A stretch of 64,000 nt of DNA, from positions 1,550,001 to 1,614,000 of the forward strand of contig CBDHYI010000007.1 in the NCBI GenBank assembly GCA_965275915.1, read 5' to 3'. Source of the stretch: JBDWFY01 sp965275915 (lineage in GTDB: Bacteria; Pseudomonadota; Alphaproteobacteria; Rhizobiales; Stappiaceae). The notes beneath the pieces are model-generated. The model saw only the letters and a program-made list of their open reading frames with translations. It ran no database searches and was not told the DNA's origin. The position numbers and the translations under genes are program-made. Shown one piece after another: positions 1-9,184 of the stretch (positions are counted from its first letter, which is position 1; every line of letters starts with the position of its first letter).

Positions 1-158
1 CTCCCCGCCCAAACTGTTTGCCCTGTCGGCACCTTAAAACCGGTGCTTTAAGGAGCCGTTAAATCCCGCAATATTTCCGCCGGAATTGCGGAACGGCTGT
101 CCGGCGGGCCTTTTCGGCCTCATCGGCGTGAAAACTATCTGTCGCGGACTTTTGCGAT

Positions 159-174
159 TGTGATGTCCATCACA
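159..174. promoter_or_regulatory. CRP-like palindromic operator
   Basis: The site reads TGTGA-TGTCCA-TCACA, an exact match to the TGTGA-N6-TCACA consensus bound by CRP-type regulators, flanked by one further complementary base pair. It lies in the 234-base non-coding stretch left of the olsB stop. It could serve a gene beyond the left edge, if that gene is transcribed leftward. No other feature was recognised in 1-234 except a small GCACC/GGTGC hairpin near 29-46 without a T-run. Binding is inferred from consensus only. Confidence 0.4.
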
Positions 175-234
175 AATCATGCGCTTGCAGATCGTGTGCA
201 GCATCCGTGCATAATGGCAGGAATTGACGGTCAA

Positions 235-1179
235 TCAGCTCGCGTAGCGGCTGGCATCCGCGCCGTAGTAATTCACGTAGCGCGAATTCAGCTTGGAGAC
301 CGGCATGATAATCAGAACATCGGTGGTACCGAACTGATGATCGACCACGGCCCCATCGCCAATATAGGCGCCAAGCCGGAGATAACCCTTGATCAGCGGC
401 GGCAATTCGCGCATGGCGGCCCGCTGATTGATTTCGTCCTTGGGGAGACGGTTCATCTCGACCCGCAGGTCCGGCAGCGCCAATATCTGCCACTCCGGCG
501 GCGCGCTGCAGTGATGATGCAGGAACGACAATTGTTGAGCCATGCGATCAGGATCGGTTCCCTCAATCGACGCACAGCCGATCATCGCATCGATCTTGTG
601 CATCAGGATATAGGCCCAGATGCCGTGCCACAGCAGCTCGACCGTGCGCTTGTTGCGATAAGGCGCCAGAACGCAGGAGCGGCCCAGTTCCAGAAAATTA
701 AGGCCCGGTTTGCTGTCCAGGAGCGGCTGGATGTCATATTCGCCGGCCGTATAAAAGCCGCCGTGCCGGTCAGCGACTTCCTGACGCAACAGACGATAAG
801 TGCCCACAATCGTCGGCTTGCGGCGCCCCAGCGGTTTGGTCCGCGGGCGGACATCGTGATCAAGCACCAGAAGATGGTCGCAGATGGCGTCGAAACTGTC
901 CTGATCGCGCCGTGTTGCCAAAGTCTGGGCGTCGGCGATTGCGGACATCTCCTCGTAAAAGACGCGATACCGAAGCTGCTGCGCCTTTTTGATTTCAGAG
1001 TTGGACTTGGCCAGGCGCACTTCAAGCGGCCCGATGCGGCCAAGCGACAGATGATTTCTGGACAGAAACGGAACACGACCCTGATGGCCGCGCAAAACGG
1101 CGGATCCGCCTATTTTTCCACGGATAGGAACAAATTTGCCGACAAGCCCACGCGCTGACATCTTTCCAGATCTAATCAT
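235..1179 (-). CDS. olsB: L-ornithine N-alpha-acyltransferase (OlsB-type GNAT)
   Basis: The 314-residue protein resembles OlsB, which transfers a 3-hydroxyacyl group from acyl-ACP to ornithine in the first step of ornithine-lipid synthesis at the inner membrane. The family signature LRYRVFYEEM lies near residues 67-77, followed by a conserved aspartate/histidine block (DSFDAICDHLLVLD) and the FLELGRSCV segment typical of this GNAT/PlsB-like group. The length is close to rhizobial OlsB (about 290-300 aa). The ATG at 1179 follows GGAGGA about 11 bases upstream. olsA is not adjacent. Related hemolysin-like acyltransferases share these motifs, so substrate specificity is inferred. Confidence 0.78.
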   Translation of the reverse strand: MIRSGKMSARGLVGKFVPIRGKIGGSAVLRGHQGRVPFLSRNHLSLGRIGPLEVRLAKSNSEIKKAQQLRYRVFYEEMSAIADAQTLATRRDQDSFDAICDHLLVLDHDVRPRTKPLGRRKPTIVGTYRLLRQEVADRHGGFYTAGEYDIQPLLDSKPGLNFLELGRSCVLAPYRNKRTVELLWHGIWAYILMHKIDAMIGCASIEGTDPDRMAQQLSFLHHHCSAPPEWQILALPDLRVEMNRLPKDEINQRAAMRELPPLIKGYLRLGAYIGDGAVVDHQFGTTDVLIIMPVSKLNSRYVNYYGADASRYAS

Positions 1180-1425
1180 GGACCGCTTGTTCCTCCAATC
1201 ACCCTGTCGAAGCGCCTCAAGAAGGCAGCCGATGAACCCCGATCATAACATCAATGCACGGTTGCGGCGAGTTATTAACCAGCGAACCATTTGCCGGACG
1301 GATTCACGTTGTTGCCGTAGATCATAGTTTTCCTACAATCTCATGACAAAACATCTCTATCCTCAAAGTTCCGCTTCAGGCAACAGGTCCCGACAAGCGG
1401 AATACCGGGCTTGAAAATGAACCCA

Positions 1426-3756
1426 TCACCGCTGTCCGGAGGCCGCTTCCGCCTTGTTTTGGGGATTGGATTGACACAGCCGGTTCAATTTCTCCCGGAC
1501 AATGTCAGCTTCCAGCGGTTTGGTTAAGAAATCATCCGCGCCTGCGTCTTCGGCCAATTGACGTGTTGCGGGCATGATGTCCGCCGTCAGCGCGTAAATC
1601 GGAACACGCGGATGGCCGCCGCGCTGCTCCTGCGCTCTGATATGCCGGATGGCGGTCAACCCGTCGGTTCCCGGCATGTGCAGGTCCATAAAAATCGCAT
1701 CGTAAGGCCTGTTTTCAGGTCCGCGTGCCTGTTGCGCAGCCTCTATGGCAAGCTGACCGTCACCAACCACGTCCGCGGTACATCCGAATTTTGTCAGAAG
1801 CGCCTGAGCAAGCAGGCGATTGATCTCATTGTCATCGACAATCAGCAAGTGAAGCCGCGCCGGTTCGGATTGCGGAACGGCAATCAAACCGTCCGACAAG
1901 AGGTTGCTGTCGGCAGGATTATCGGCAGGCTGAGCCACGGGCCGATCATAAACAAGAAGATCATTCAACAGGCTGTCGCAGGTCAGGCCCCTGATCGGTT
2001 TGATGAGATAATGCTGAAAACCCTTCTTCCTGAAGGCAGGCAAATGGCGGCGGTCCGACGGCGACAGGAGAACCAGCCCTTTTGCCTTCTCTGCTCCCTC
2101 ATCAAGCCGCGGCACGTCCTGATCGGAAAACCCGCCAATCGGACAATCGAGGATCGCAAGATCCGCGTCCTGAGAGCCGGATGTTTCTCGCGCACCCCGA
2201 TCGCACAGGCTTCGCACCAGTATGTCGGCCTGAAGCCCGCTGCCTGAAGGATAAAGATAGAACGTTTTCCCCGATAAATCGCAGGGCGGCACATCCTGTC
2301 GGCTTCCGCTCGCGATCTCAAGATCCAGATCGAACCAGAACCGCGCGCCCTTGCCGGGTTCGGCCTCAACATTGATGCTTCCGCCCATCAGACCGACCAG
2401 ATGGCGGGAAATCGCAAGCCCGAGCCCGGACCCACCGTATTTTCTGGCCGGCCCGTGATCGATCTGTTCAAATTCCTCAAAAAGACGGGCCGCCTCTGTC
2501 TTGTCAAAGCCGATGCCCGTATCCGTTACCGAAAAGCGCAGCGACACCGTGTCAGACTCCGGCCCGTGCCTGACATCGTCAGCGGTGACGGAAACGCAAA
2601 CACCGCCCTCTTCTGTGAATTTGATGCCGTTGCCGACAAAGTTGATGATGACCTGCCGGAGACGTTTTGCATCCACCAAAACCCTGTCCGGCACACCCGG
2701 ACCGATATAGGTTGCAATCTCAAGACCTTTTTCCTGCGCCTTGGGCGCCAGCACCTCCGACAATTCCTCAATCAATGGTCCGACGGCGGCAGCCTGCGGT
2801 TCGAGATCAAGCCGTCCGGCCTCGATCCGCGCAATATCGAGCAACTCCTCGATCATGGTCAGCAGGATGTCGCCGGACGTTTCAACTGCCTCGACATATG
2901 TTCTCTGCTCGGCACTCAGCCGCGTTTCGCCAAGCAGCGAGGCCATACCGAGAATGCCGTTGAGCGGCGTGCGGATCTCGTGACTGACCATGGCAAGAAA
3001 ACGCGATTTGGCGGAATTGGCGTTTTCGGCGCGATCCCGAGCCTGATGCAGTTCCTCCTCGGAGAGATGCCGATCGGTCACATCCCGCAGAATTGTCTGC
3101 ATAACCCGGCCACCGCCGGTCACATCTTCAACCGCTACGTCCCAGCGGGAAAACCAACGCGGACCGGTTACCGTCATCAGTTGCGCATCGTCCGAACAGT
3201 CGGAAGCCTCAGCGCCCCCTTCCAGGTCGTCCGACCCCAACAGTGCCAGTTTCAGCGGCTTCCCGAGCACATTTTCAAGTGGTTCGCCAAAGGTGGAGAC
3301 AAATGCCTGATTGGCATAAACCACCTGTCCGGCCGGATTTCTCCGAAAAACGATCTCGCCAAGATTATCGAGTGTGCGGGTCAGCCGGTCTTCGGAGTCC
3401 TGCAACTGCCAGATCTCGTCCTCCAGACGCTCCGCCTGCGATCTCAGCAATTTGTTTTCCGCCCGCTGGACCGCTGCCGCTTCTGACCGGATCGCGTCTT
3501 TGCGCAATGAAAAAAGTCTGTAGAAGGAAAGTCCGGCGATAAGGCACAGGCCCATGGACAGGAGCGACCAGGGAGATGCAGCCGCACCATGATAGATCGA
3601 CAGGTACGTCGCCCCGAGCAGGGCACAACAAGCGCCAAGTGCGGCAGGCACGGCCATGAGACGAAACCTGACCGAGCCCGACTCTGTGTCCGGTTCCGAC
3701 GCCGCAGCCTCTTCTTCGACAACAGGCGGATATCTGGAACGCGATACCTGATCCAA
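1426..3756 (-). CDS. Hybrid sensor histidine kinase with PAS and receiver domains
   Basis: This 776-residue protein has two hydrophobic segments (about 33-55 and 62-82), a coiled linker (88-125), a PAS domain (about 125-230), and a HisKA domain with phospho-accepting His259 in SHEIRTPLNGILG. A HATPase_c domain follows (about 360-480; N box NFVGNGIKFT, G boxes DTGIGF and GGSGLGLAIS). Residues about 490-610 look like a degenerate receiver. The final receiver (about 637-760) keeps the acidic pair VDDNE, the phospho-Asp in FMDLHMPG and the TKP lysine. The start is probably TTG at 3756, with CGGAG eight bases upstream. No partner regulator is adjacent. The signal and output are unknown. Confidence 0.88.
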   Translation of the reverse strand: MDQVSRSRYPPVVEEEAAASEPDTESGSVRFRLMAVPAALGACCALLGATYLSIYHGAAASPWSLLSMGLCLIAGLSFYRLFSLRKDAIRSEAAAVQRAENKLLRSQAERLEDEIWQLQDSEDRLTRTLDNLGEIVFRRNPAGQVVYANQAFVSTFGEPLENVLGKPLKLALLGSDDLEGGAEASDCSDDAQLMTVTGPRWFSRWDVAVEDVTGGGRVMQTILRDVTDRHLSEEELHQARDRAENANSAKSRFLAMVSHEIRTPLNGILGMASLLGETRLSAEQRTYVEAVETSGDILLTMIEELLDIARIEAGRLDLEPQAAAVGPLIEELSEVLAPKAQEKGLEIATYIGPGVPDRVLVDAKRLRQVIINFVGNGIKFTEEGGVCVSVTADDVRHGPESDTVSLRFSVTDTGIGFDKTEAARLFEEFEQIDHGPARKYGGSGLGLAISRHLVGLMGGSINVEAEPGKGARFWFDLDLEIASGSRQDVPPCDLSGKTFYLYPSGSGLQADILVRSLCDRGARETSGSQDADLAILDCPIGGFSDQDVPRLDEGAEKAKGLVLLSPSDRRHLPAFRKKGFQHYLIKPIRGLTCDSLLNDLLVYDRPVAQPADNPADSNLLSDGLIAVPQSEPARLHLLIVDDNEINRLLAQALLTKFGCTADVVGDGQLAIEAAQQARGPENRPYDAIFMDLHMPGTDGLTAIRHIRAQEQRGGHPRVPIYALTADIMPATRQLAEDAGADDFLTKPLEADIVREKLNRLCQSNPQNKAEAASGQR

Positions 3757-3836
3757 AACGCAACTCCGATGAACGATGACATCGGATTATCGCTTAAATG
3801 CCTTGAGAAATGCTTGACGGACGAAAAGACGGTGAC

Positions 3837-5366
3837 TCAGGCGGCCAAGGCCCGATGCACGCCGGCGCCCCGGAAACTGATTGCCTCGGCAATGTGCCGC
3901 TGTCCCACCTGTTCGACGGCGTCCAGATCGGCCAGTGTCCGGGCAAGTTTCAAAACCCGATGATAGCCGCGTGCGGAGAGCTTGAATTTTTCAGCGGCAT
4001 CGCTCAGGAGCCGCATGCCGTCGTCCGCCGGCGCCGCAATCTGCTCGATCAGGCGCGCATCCGCTGCCGCGTTTGTCAGGACGGACACGCCAAGACCGGC
4101 AAATCGCCGCCGCTGGATATCGCGGGCCGCCGCCACGCGTTCGGCGACGGTGCGGGAGCTTTCCGAACTGCCCGGCTTGATCAGATCCGTTGCGGTGACC
4201 GCAGGGACCTCGATCCTGAGATCGATCCGGTCCAGAAACGGACCGGACACGCGGGCCTGGTAGTCTGTGGCGCAACGTTTGCCCAGACGGCAGACATGCC
4301 CCGGCTCGCCGGCATGACCGCATTTGCAGGGGTTCATCGCGGCAATCAGCTGCACCCGGGAAGGATAAGAAACCCGGGCGTTGGCCCGTGCGATCACCGT
4401 CTCGCCGCTTTCAAGCGGTTGTCGCAGCGAGTCGAGCACCTGCGGCGTGAATTCGGGCAATTCGTCAAGGAACAGAACCCCGTTGTGCGCCAGCGAAACC
4501 TCTCCCGGCTGCGCTTTCATCCCGCCGCCGACCAGAGCTGCCATGGACGCCGAGTGATGCGGTGCCCGAAACGGCCGCCGGTCCGACAACTTGCCCTCTG
4601 TCAGTTGCCCGGCAATGGAGGCGATCATCGAAACTTCAAGCAGTTCCTTGGGCGTCAGCGGCGGCAGGATCGACGGCAATCGGCTCGCCAACATGGATTT
4701 GCCCGAGCCGGGCGGACCGATCATCAAAAGATTGTGCCCGCCTGCGGCTGCGATTTCCAGCGCTCGTCGGGCACTCTCCTGCCCCTTGATATCCGCCATA
4801 TCCGGACCGGCCTCGGCATTCCCGTGAATGGACGGCTTGGGCCGGGAAAGCAGTTGGCTTCCCTTAAAATGATTGGCCAGTTGAATCAGACTGCGCGGTG
4901 CCAGAATGTCCATGTCGGAGGCGGCCCAGGCCGCTTCGCCGCCGCAATCGACAGGACATATCAGGCCCTTCTCAGCGGCGTTTGCCGCCATTGCCGCCGG
5001 CAAAACCCCGGTGACCGCTGCGATAGTGCCATCGAGGCTCAATTCGCCCAGCACAAAATAGTCAAGCACCTGCTCGCCCGGCAGCACACCCATCGCCGTC
5101 ATCAGGCCCAGCGCAATCGGCAGGTCGTAGTGCGAACCTTCTTTTGGAAGATCCGCCGGCGCCAGATTGACGGTGATCCGTTTCGGCGGAAGCGACAGAC
5201 CCGAAGCAATGAGCGCGGAGCGCACCCGCTCGCGACTTTCCGCCACGGCCTTGTCCGGCAGTCCGACAATCGTAAAGGCAACCGCGCCGGGTCCGATCTG
5301 AACCTGAACATCCACCGGCACGGCCTCAATCCCCTGAAAAGCGACCGTTTTTATCCGGCTGACCAT
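3837..5366 (-). CDS. comM: YifB/ComM-type AAA+ ATPase (Mg-chelatase-like)
   Basis: The 509-residue protein matches the YifB family, whose member ComM is a hexameric helicase promoting branch migration during natural transformation. The N-terminal ChlI-like domain (about 20-145, GLPDKAVAESRERV) is followed by a Walker A (MIGPPGSGKSMLASRLP, about residue 216), a Walker B (GVLFLDELPEF) and the cysteine-bearing CKCGH...C segment characteristic of the family. The C-terminal Mg-chelatase-like domain (AARDIQRRRF onward) is intact. The length is normal for the family (about 505-510 aa). It is transcribed alone. A strong terminator for the upstream gene lies between them. A role in DNA uptake is family knowledge, not shown here. 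Confidence 0.93.
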   Translation of the reverse strand: MVSRIKTVAFQGIEAVPVDVQVQIGPGAVAFTIVGLPDKAVAESRERVRSALIASGLSLPPKRITVNLAPADLPKEGSHYDLPIALGLMTAMGVLPGEQVLDYFVLGELSLDGTIAAVTGVLPAAMAANAAEKGLICPVDCGGEAAWAASDMDILAPRSLIQLANHFKGSQLLSRPKPSIHGNAEAGPDMADIKGQESARRALEIAAAGGHNLLMIGPPGSGKSMLASRLPSILPPLTPKELLEVSMIASIAGQLTEGKLSDRRPFRAPHHSASMAALVGGGMKAQPGEVSLAHNGVLFLDELPEFTPQVLDSLRQPLESGETVIARANARVSYPSRVQLIAAMNPCKCGHAGEPGHVCRLGKRCATDYQARVSGPFLDRIDLRIEVPAVTATDLIKPGSSESSRTVAERVAAARDIQRRRFAGLGVSVLTNAAADARLIEQIAAPADDGMRLLSDAAEKFKLSARGYHRVLKLARTLADLDAVEQVGQRHIAEAISFRGAGVHRALAA

Positions 5367-5460
5367 TCAAAAAGTCCTGAAACAAAGATGCGAAAGCGTA
5401 ATCTTGCAACCATGGCGCGTCAACAGGATCTGAAACAGCTCACGAATAAATATTACTGTC

Positions 5461-5490
5461 AAAAAACTCGCGGTTCGATTGAACCGCGAG
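5461..5490 (-). terminator. Rho-independent terminator of the cupin/GNAT unit
   Basis: A perfect 10-bp stem CTCGCGGTTC / GAACCGCGAG with loop GATT occupies 5467-5490. Read on the minus strand it is followed directly by six T (the A-run at 5461-5466). It therefore ends minus-strand transcription coming from the gene at 5675-6607 and separates it from comM. Confidence 0.85.
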
Positions 5491-5534
5491 CATTGATGAA
5501 GCTTAGGCTCAGGACCCATTCATTTCATGTAATT

Positions 5535-5662
5535 GCGTTTTGAAAGACATGGTCGAATGGAGAGAACCAGGGAGAAACGAAGGTTGGATACCTTTGCGAG
5601 CCCTGGTTCTCTTCGGCCTCGCCCTTCTTTCAAAACCCGAAGGGCGAGGCATTCCAAAACGC
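5535..5662. repeat. Multi-hairpin intergenic element
   Basis: Between GCGTTTTG (5535-5542) and its complement CAAAACGC (5655-5662) lie two strong hairpins. The first pairs AGAGAACCAGGG (5561-5572) with CCCTGGTTCTCT (5601-5612) and has an inner AAGGT/ACCTT stem. The second pairs GCCTCGCCCTTC (5616-5627) with GAAGGGCGAGGC (5639-5650). There is no T-run, so these are not simple terminators. The layout, a closing stem around two hairpins, resembles elements A, B and C elsewhere in the window, but no shared internal sequence was seen. With the terminator it accounts for the 308-base gap 5367-5674. Confidence 0.55.
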
Positions 5663-5674
5663 CTCTGTTGCACC

Positions 5675-6607
5675 CTACTTCGCAAAGGCTGGGATGTCGG
5701 CGATGCGGGTTTCTGCGTTGGGATCGATGGTGAAATCGATCATCGGAACGAATTTCCGCTTTTCGCTCAACCTGGCTTTGCGCCAGGCCATCGCGAGAGC
5801 CGCCTTGGGGTAAACCATCGGACCCCTGATGGACTGGGAGAGGTTCTGCAAGCCGAGTTGGCGCCGCAGCACGCCATTGGCGTAGTTGACCGCATAGGAT
5901 TTCCGGATGTCGCTTGTCCAGTGCTCCGTTGTCAGCGAGATGCTGAGGTCATCCTTGTTCTCGACCCGGTGCGGACAGTTCAGCGGCCAGTGCACCATCT
6001 GTCCCGGCTCAAGATCATAGATCTCGGCTGCTTCGTCAAACGAGCGCTCATACGGGATCTCTTCTTCCGTTTCACCCAGGATAACCGTTTCAAGGTCGGA
6101 TTGCCGCAGGTAGGGGTCCCTGTTCGGATAAACGTAAACCCGTTTCCCGCCCCTGATCTGCCAGAGCGACTGGCCGGGAATGTCGGCGTGATAAAACACC
6201 TGCACCTTGGGCGAGGAAATCAGGATCCCGAGTTTTCGCCTGAACGTCGAAAGGCCGGGAACCTTGTCCTCAAATTCCGCAAACATGTCGTTAAGCAGGC
6301 GGCCATAGCGGTCATCGACCTGTTCAACATAGCGCAGATTCAGCCACATCCGGCCCGCTTCGATGGCCTCGAACACCTTTTCGGCCGAAAAACCCTCAAT
6401 TGTGCCTTCCCGCCACTCGGGATTCTCCGGGTCGTAGCCCATTGTGTTCAAGCCGTAATGCTCTGCGGGATAGCGATCGATCAGCTCTCCCAAAACCTCT
6501 TTCGAGAACAGCTCCGACTCGTGCAACCGATGATTCAACACCAGGGTTTCATTACCGTATTTCGGAGCGTAGTCCGATTGCCAATCGGTCAGAATAGCGT
6601 CCTGCAT
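5675..6607 (-). CDS. Cupin/JmjC-like oxygenase-family protein
   Basis: The 310-residue protein contains a C-terminal cupin-like region with an HxD...H metal triad: His140 and Asp142 in YHADIPGQS, and His213 in LNCPHRVEN. This is the arrangement of Fe(II)/2-oxoglutarate JmjC-like enzymes. The start is the ATG at 6607 with AGAAAGG about 10 bases upstream; longer in-frame extensions run into the next gene and have no better start. It follows the GNAT gene by 83 bases on the same strand and is ended by the terminator at 5461-5490, so the two probably form one transcript. The substrate is unknown. A ligand-binding, non-catalytic cupin role is possible. Confidence 0.72.
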   Translation of the reverse strand: MQDAILTDWQSDYAPKYGNETLVLNHRLHESELFSKEVLGELIDRYPAEHYGLNTMGYDPENPEWREGTIEGFSAEKVFEAIEAGRMWLNLRYVEQVDDRYGRLLNDMFAEFEDKVPGLSTFRRKLGILISSPKVQVFYHADIPGQSLWQIRGGKRVYVYPNRDPYLRQSDLETVILGETEEEIPYERSFDEAAEIYDLEPGQMVHWPLNCPHRVENKDDLSISLTTEHWTSDIRKSYAVNYANGVLRRQLGLQNLSQSIRGPMVYPKAALAMAWRKARLSEKRKFVPMIDFTIDPNAETRIADIPAFAK

Positions 6608-6690
6608 CTTTTTTGACCTTTCTCTTTGCGGTTTCCAGATAGAAAAAAGTTCGGAGGAACTTCCGTAACTCACTGTTAAGTTTATATATT

Positions 6691-8163
6691 TCAGAGAATC
6701 GAGGCATCCGCCGCGGCGATCAGAAGGCCCGTGCCGGCGGCGAGCCAGCAGAGTTTTGCGGCCCGGCCCCGTGCTCGATGACCACCTGTGTCCGGTGCGG
6801 GTGCTGCCTGGGATCCCGACCGGTCGCGTAAACCGATCAGATTGAACAGTTTCTTGCGGCCGTTTGCGCCCATCTGATGATAGTGCTGCTTCAGGGCCGG
6901 ACGCAGATAGGATTTCCACGCCAGGCAATAGAAGAAGCCAAGTATCGTGTTCGGAACGAAGCGGCTGTGAAGAGCATGCGTCGTTCCGGACCATCCGGAC
7001 TTGTAGTCGGACGGATCGCCCAGGAAATCGAACCGTTCAAGGCCGGCCTCTTTCGCCCATTTCTGTGCGGATTCGATTTGAATTTTCCCCGGCGAATAGT
7101 CCCGCCAGGACCAGTCGAACGCCCCGAGATAGGAATAGTAGTGGCCGTGCATGGCCATGCCGATTTCAATGGCAATCGGCCGGCCATCCAAAGTCAAAGC
7201 ATGGGCGAAGGCACCGCTTGGGCGGCCGTCTTCGTCCTGCACATGACCGGAAAGACCGGAAAGAAAAGCGTTGGTTTTGTTTTCCGATAATGCTGCCGAC
7301 TGCCGCCCTGTCTGATGCAGCCAGTCCTGTTTCATCTTCAGTCCAAGGTCGACCAGCTCCCGGTAGCGGGCATCGCGACCCGGAATCACCTCGTAACCGA
7401 CCGTCCCCTGTTTGGCGAGCTTGTTGCGGCGCTTGTTCCGTTGCTTCCGGGCGCTGCGGGACAGGGAGGCGTGGTGATCGTCCCAGGTCTTAAACCCGGT
7501 CAGATCAAGCAGAGAAATCTCTCTTTTGGTGTTCTCGGAAAATCCGGGCCGCCCCAAAACAGTTTCGAGAAAACAGCCGGCGGGGAACTGATTGATGGTG
7601 ACCGCGTCGACACGGGCATGTTTTTTGATCCGTTTCCAGACCTTTTGACCCATTTTTTCAGAGACCTGACTGCGATCCACAAGGATATTCGCATATTGTC
7701 CCAGCGGCTCGGTGAGAAACGTCAGAAGTCTGGCGCCCAATCGGGATTTTATCGCCATCATCGGCCAGACCATGACGAGTTTCCCGTCACGCCTCAACGT
7801 GTACAGATGAAGTTGATGCTCCCGGGAACCGTCCCGGTCTCTGATGTTTGCCGCACACCATTCAGAACACCAATCGTAGCTCTGAAAATAGGTAAACGGC
7901 TCCTTACTCGCCTGTTCCAGTGCTTGCCAGTCGGCCTTCAGCCGCCGAACCTCATCCTGGTTTCCAAGACAGGCAAGACGGTAAATGCTGCCGTTTTCGG
8001 CGAACTCGACAATGTTCTCGGCGGTCAGCCCGCTTAACACTGCAGGTCCGTCCGATCGCGTGTGGACGTCTGATACCTCAATCCGATCCTCCGAAAAGGA
8101 AGATCGTGGCGTGACCGGGATTGGCGCCCCCGCGCCGGCCCGGCCATTTTCACGCCATTTCAT
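6691..8163 (-). CDS. Large GNAT-family (FemAB/BioF2/CelD-like) acetyltransferase
   Basis: About 490 residues. The central part carries the features of Acetyltransf_6 proteins: the FxxxDW-like SYDWCSEWC near the N-terminus, the basic SARKQRNKRRNKLAKQG stretch, and the C-terminal SYLGAFDWSWRDYSPGKIQIE and FDFLGDPSDYKSGWSG motifs. Such enzymes acylate amino groups in polysaccharide, lipid or natural-product pathways. The final 20 residues are hydrophobic and could be a membrane tail. I place the start at ATG 8163 (AAGGA four bases upstream). An ATG at 8202 also fits, but its GGAG touches the start codon. It precedes the cupin oxygenase gene, which suggests a two-enzyme modification unit of unknown substrate. 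Confidence 0.72.
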   Translation of the reverse strand: MKWRENGRAGAGAPIPVTPRSSFSEDRIEVSDVHTRSDGPAVLSGLTAENIVEFAENGSIYRLACLGNQDEVRRLKADWQALEQASKEPFTYFQSYDWCSEWCAANIRDRDGSREHQLHLYTLRRDGKLVMVWPMMAIKSRLGARLLTFLTEPLGQYANILVDRSQVSEKMGQKVWKRIKKHARVDAVTINQFPAGCFLETVLGRPGFSENTKREISLLDLTGFKTWDDHHASLSRSARKQRNKRRNKLAKQGTVGYEVIPGRDARYRELVDLGLKMKQDWLHQTGRQSAALSENKTNAFLSGLSGHVQDEDGRPSGAFAHALTLDGRPIAIEIGMAMHGHYYSYLGAFDWSWRDYSPGKIQIESAQKWAKEAGLERFDFLGDPSDYKSGWSGTTHALHSRFVPNTILGFFYCLAWKSYLRPALKQHYHQMGANGRKKLFNLIGLRDRSGSQAAPAPDTGGHRARGRAAKLCWLAAGTGLLIAAADASIL

Positions 8164-8385
8164 TTTTCCTTGATGTCTCAAAACGAAACAGCCCAATCTC
8201 ATCTCCAACAGTGGGCTGAAAATTGCAATTACCGTGCCAAAGAGTTGAACTCTTCCGGCATAAACTTTTTGCGAGTGGTCCGGCTGAGACGCATCAATGG
8301 CGGATAACCCGGCGATTGTTCAATTTTTTGAGAGTGCGCTGCCGGTTCGTCCGCAACCGCGGACCAAAGGCATGTGACGCCAGGC

Positions 8386-9138
8386 TCAGGACAGGCTCTG
8401 TCCGCCATCCACCGCAATCGTCTGACCCGTTATCCAGGATGCAGCATCCGATGCGAGAAACAGCGCCGTTTGCGCGACCTCCTCCGGTTTACCCAAACGG
8501 CCGAAGGGCACGGACTTCAGTGTGTTCTCGTAGAGCTGCGGGTTCGACGCTCTGGCGTTGTCCCAGAACCCGCCATCGAAATAGGTCGACCCCGGCGCGA
8601 TACAATTGACGCGGATCGTCTTTTCCGCAAGGGCACGGGCCTGACATTTTGTCAGGTGAACAATTGCGGCCTTGATGGCGCTATAGGACATTGTCCGCGG
8701 CGACGCGCGCAGCCCGTTGATGCTGGCCATATGGATGATGGCGCCGCTGCCGGCTTTTTCCATCAGTGGAACGGCCGCCCAACTGGCGTGAATCAGGGCC
8801 ATCAGATCAACTTCGAAATTGCGATGCCAGCCCTCTTCCGTGTCCGGAGCGCCATGACCGGTCACGTTATTGACGAGAATATCGACGCCGCCGTGCGCAC
8901 GCCCGGCGGCTTCCACAAAAGCTTCAACCGCCCCCTGCTCCCGCACATCGAGAGGCTGACTGTGAACCCGCGCGCCGTGACGGCCAAGACTTGCTTCGGC
9001 CTTGGCCAACTGATCCTTATCGCGCGCGCAGGTGGCAACATCCGCGCCCGATCGGGCAAAAGTGTCGGCCATGGCAAGGCCAATGCCTTTGCTGCCGCCG
9101 GTTATGATCACGGATTTCCCGCTAAAATCGACTTTCAC
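8386..9138 (-). CDS. Short-chain dehydrogenase/reductase
   Basis: A classical SDR of 250 residues. The Rossmann glycine motif GGSKGIGLA is at about residues 11-19, the NNV(T)G segment follows, and the catalytic Ser (MASINGL) and YSAIK Tyr/Lys are present, then PGSTYFDG and the C-terminal SWITGQTIAVDGGQSLS. The GTG at 9138 is chosen because GGGAGG lies six bases upstream and the protein then begins VKVDFSGKSVIITG as is usual. NNAG is replaced by NNVTG. The substrate cannot be assigned. It stands between the GNAT gene and gshB with no clear pathway link. Confidence 0.85.
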   Translation of the reverse strand: MKVDFSGKSVIITGGSKGIGLAMADTFARSGADVATCARDKDQLAKAEASLGRHGARVHSQPLDVREQGAVEAFVEAAGRAHGGVDILVNNVTGHGAPDTEEGWHRNFEVDLMALIHASWAAVPLMEKAGSGAIIHMASINGLRASPRTMSYSAIKAAIVHLTKCQARALAEKTIRVNCIAPGSTYFDGGFWDNARASNPQLYENTLKSVPFGRLGKPEEVAQTALFLASDAASWITGQTIAVDGGQSLS

Positions 9139-9184
9139 GGACAGCCTCCCGGAACATGGTCCGAACAAATGGACAAGGACAGTG

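Noticed and set aside
160..1158. 332-codon open frame on plus opposite olsB
   Set aside because: It is antisense to a clear GNAT gene, has no recognisable domain, and arises from codon bias of the true gene.
3810..5543. 577-codon open frame on plus opposite comM
   Set aside because: It mirrors a well-matched ComM gene and runs through the terminator region; the composition (Arg/Gln/His-rich) is typical of antisense frames.
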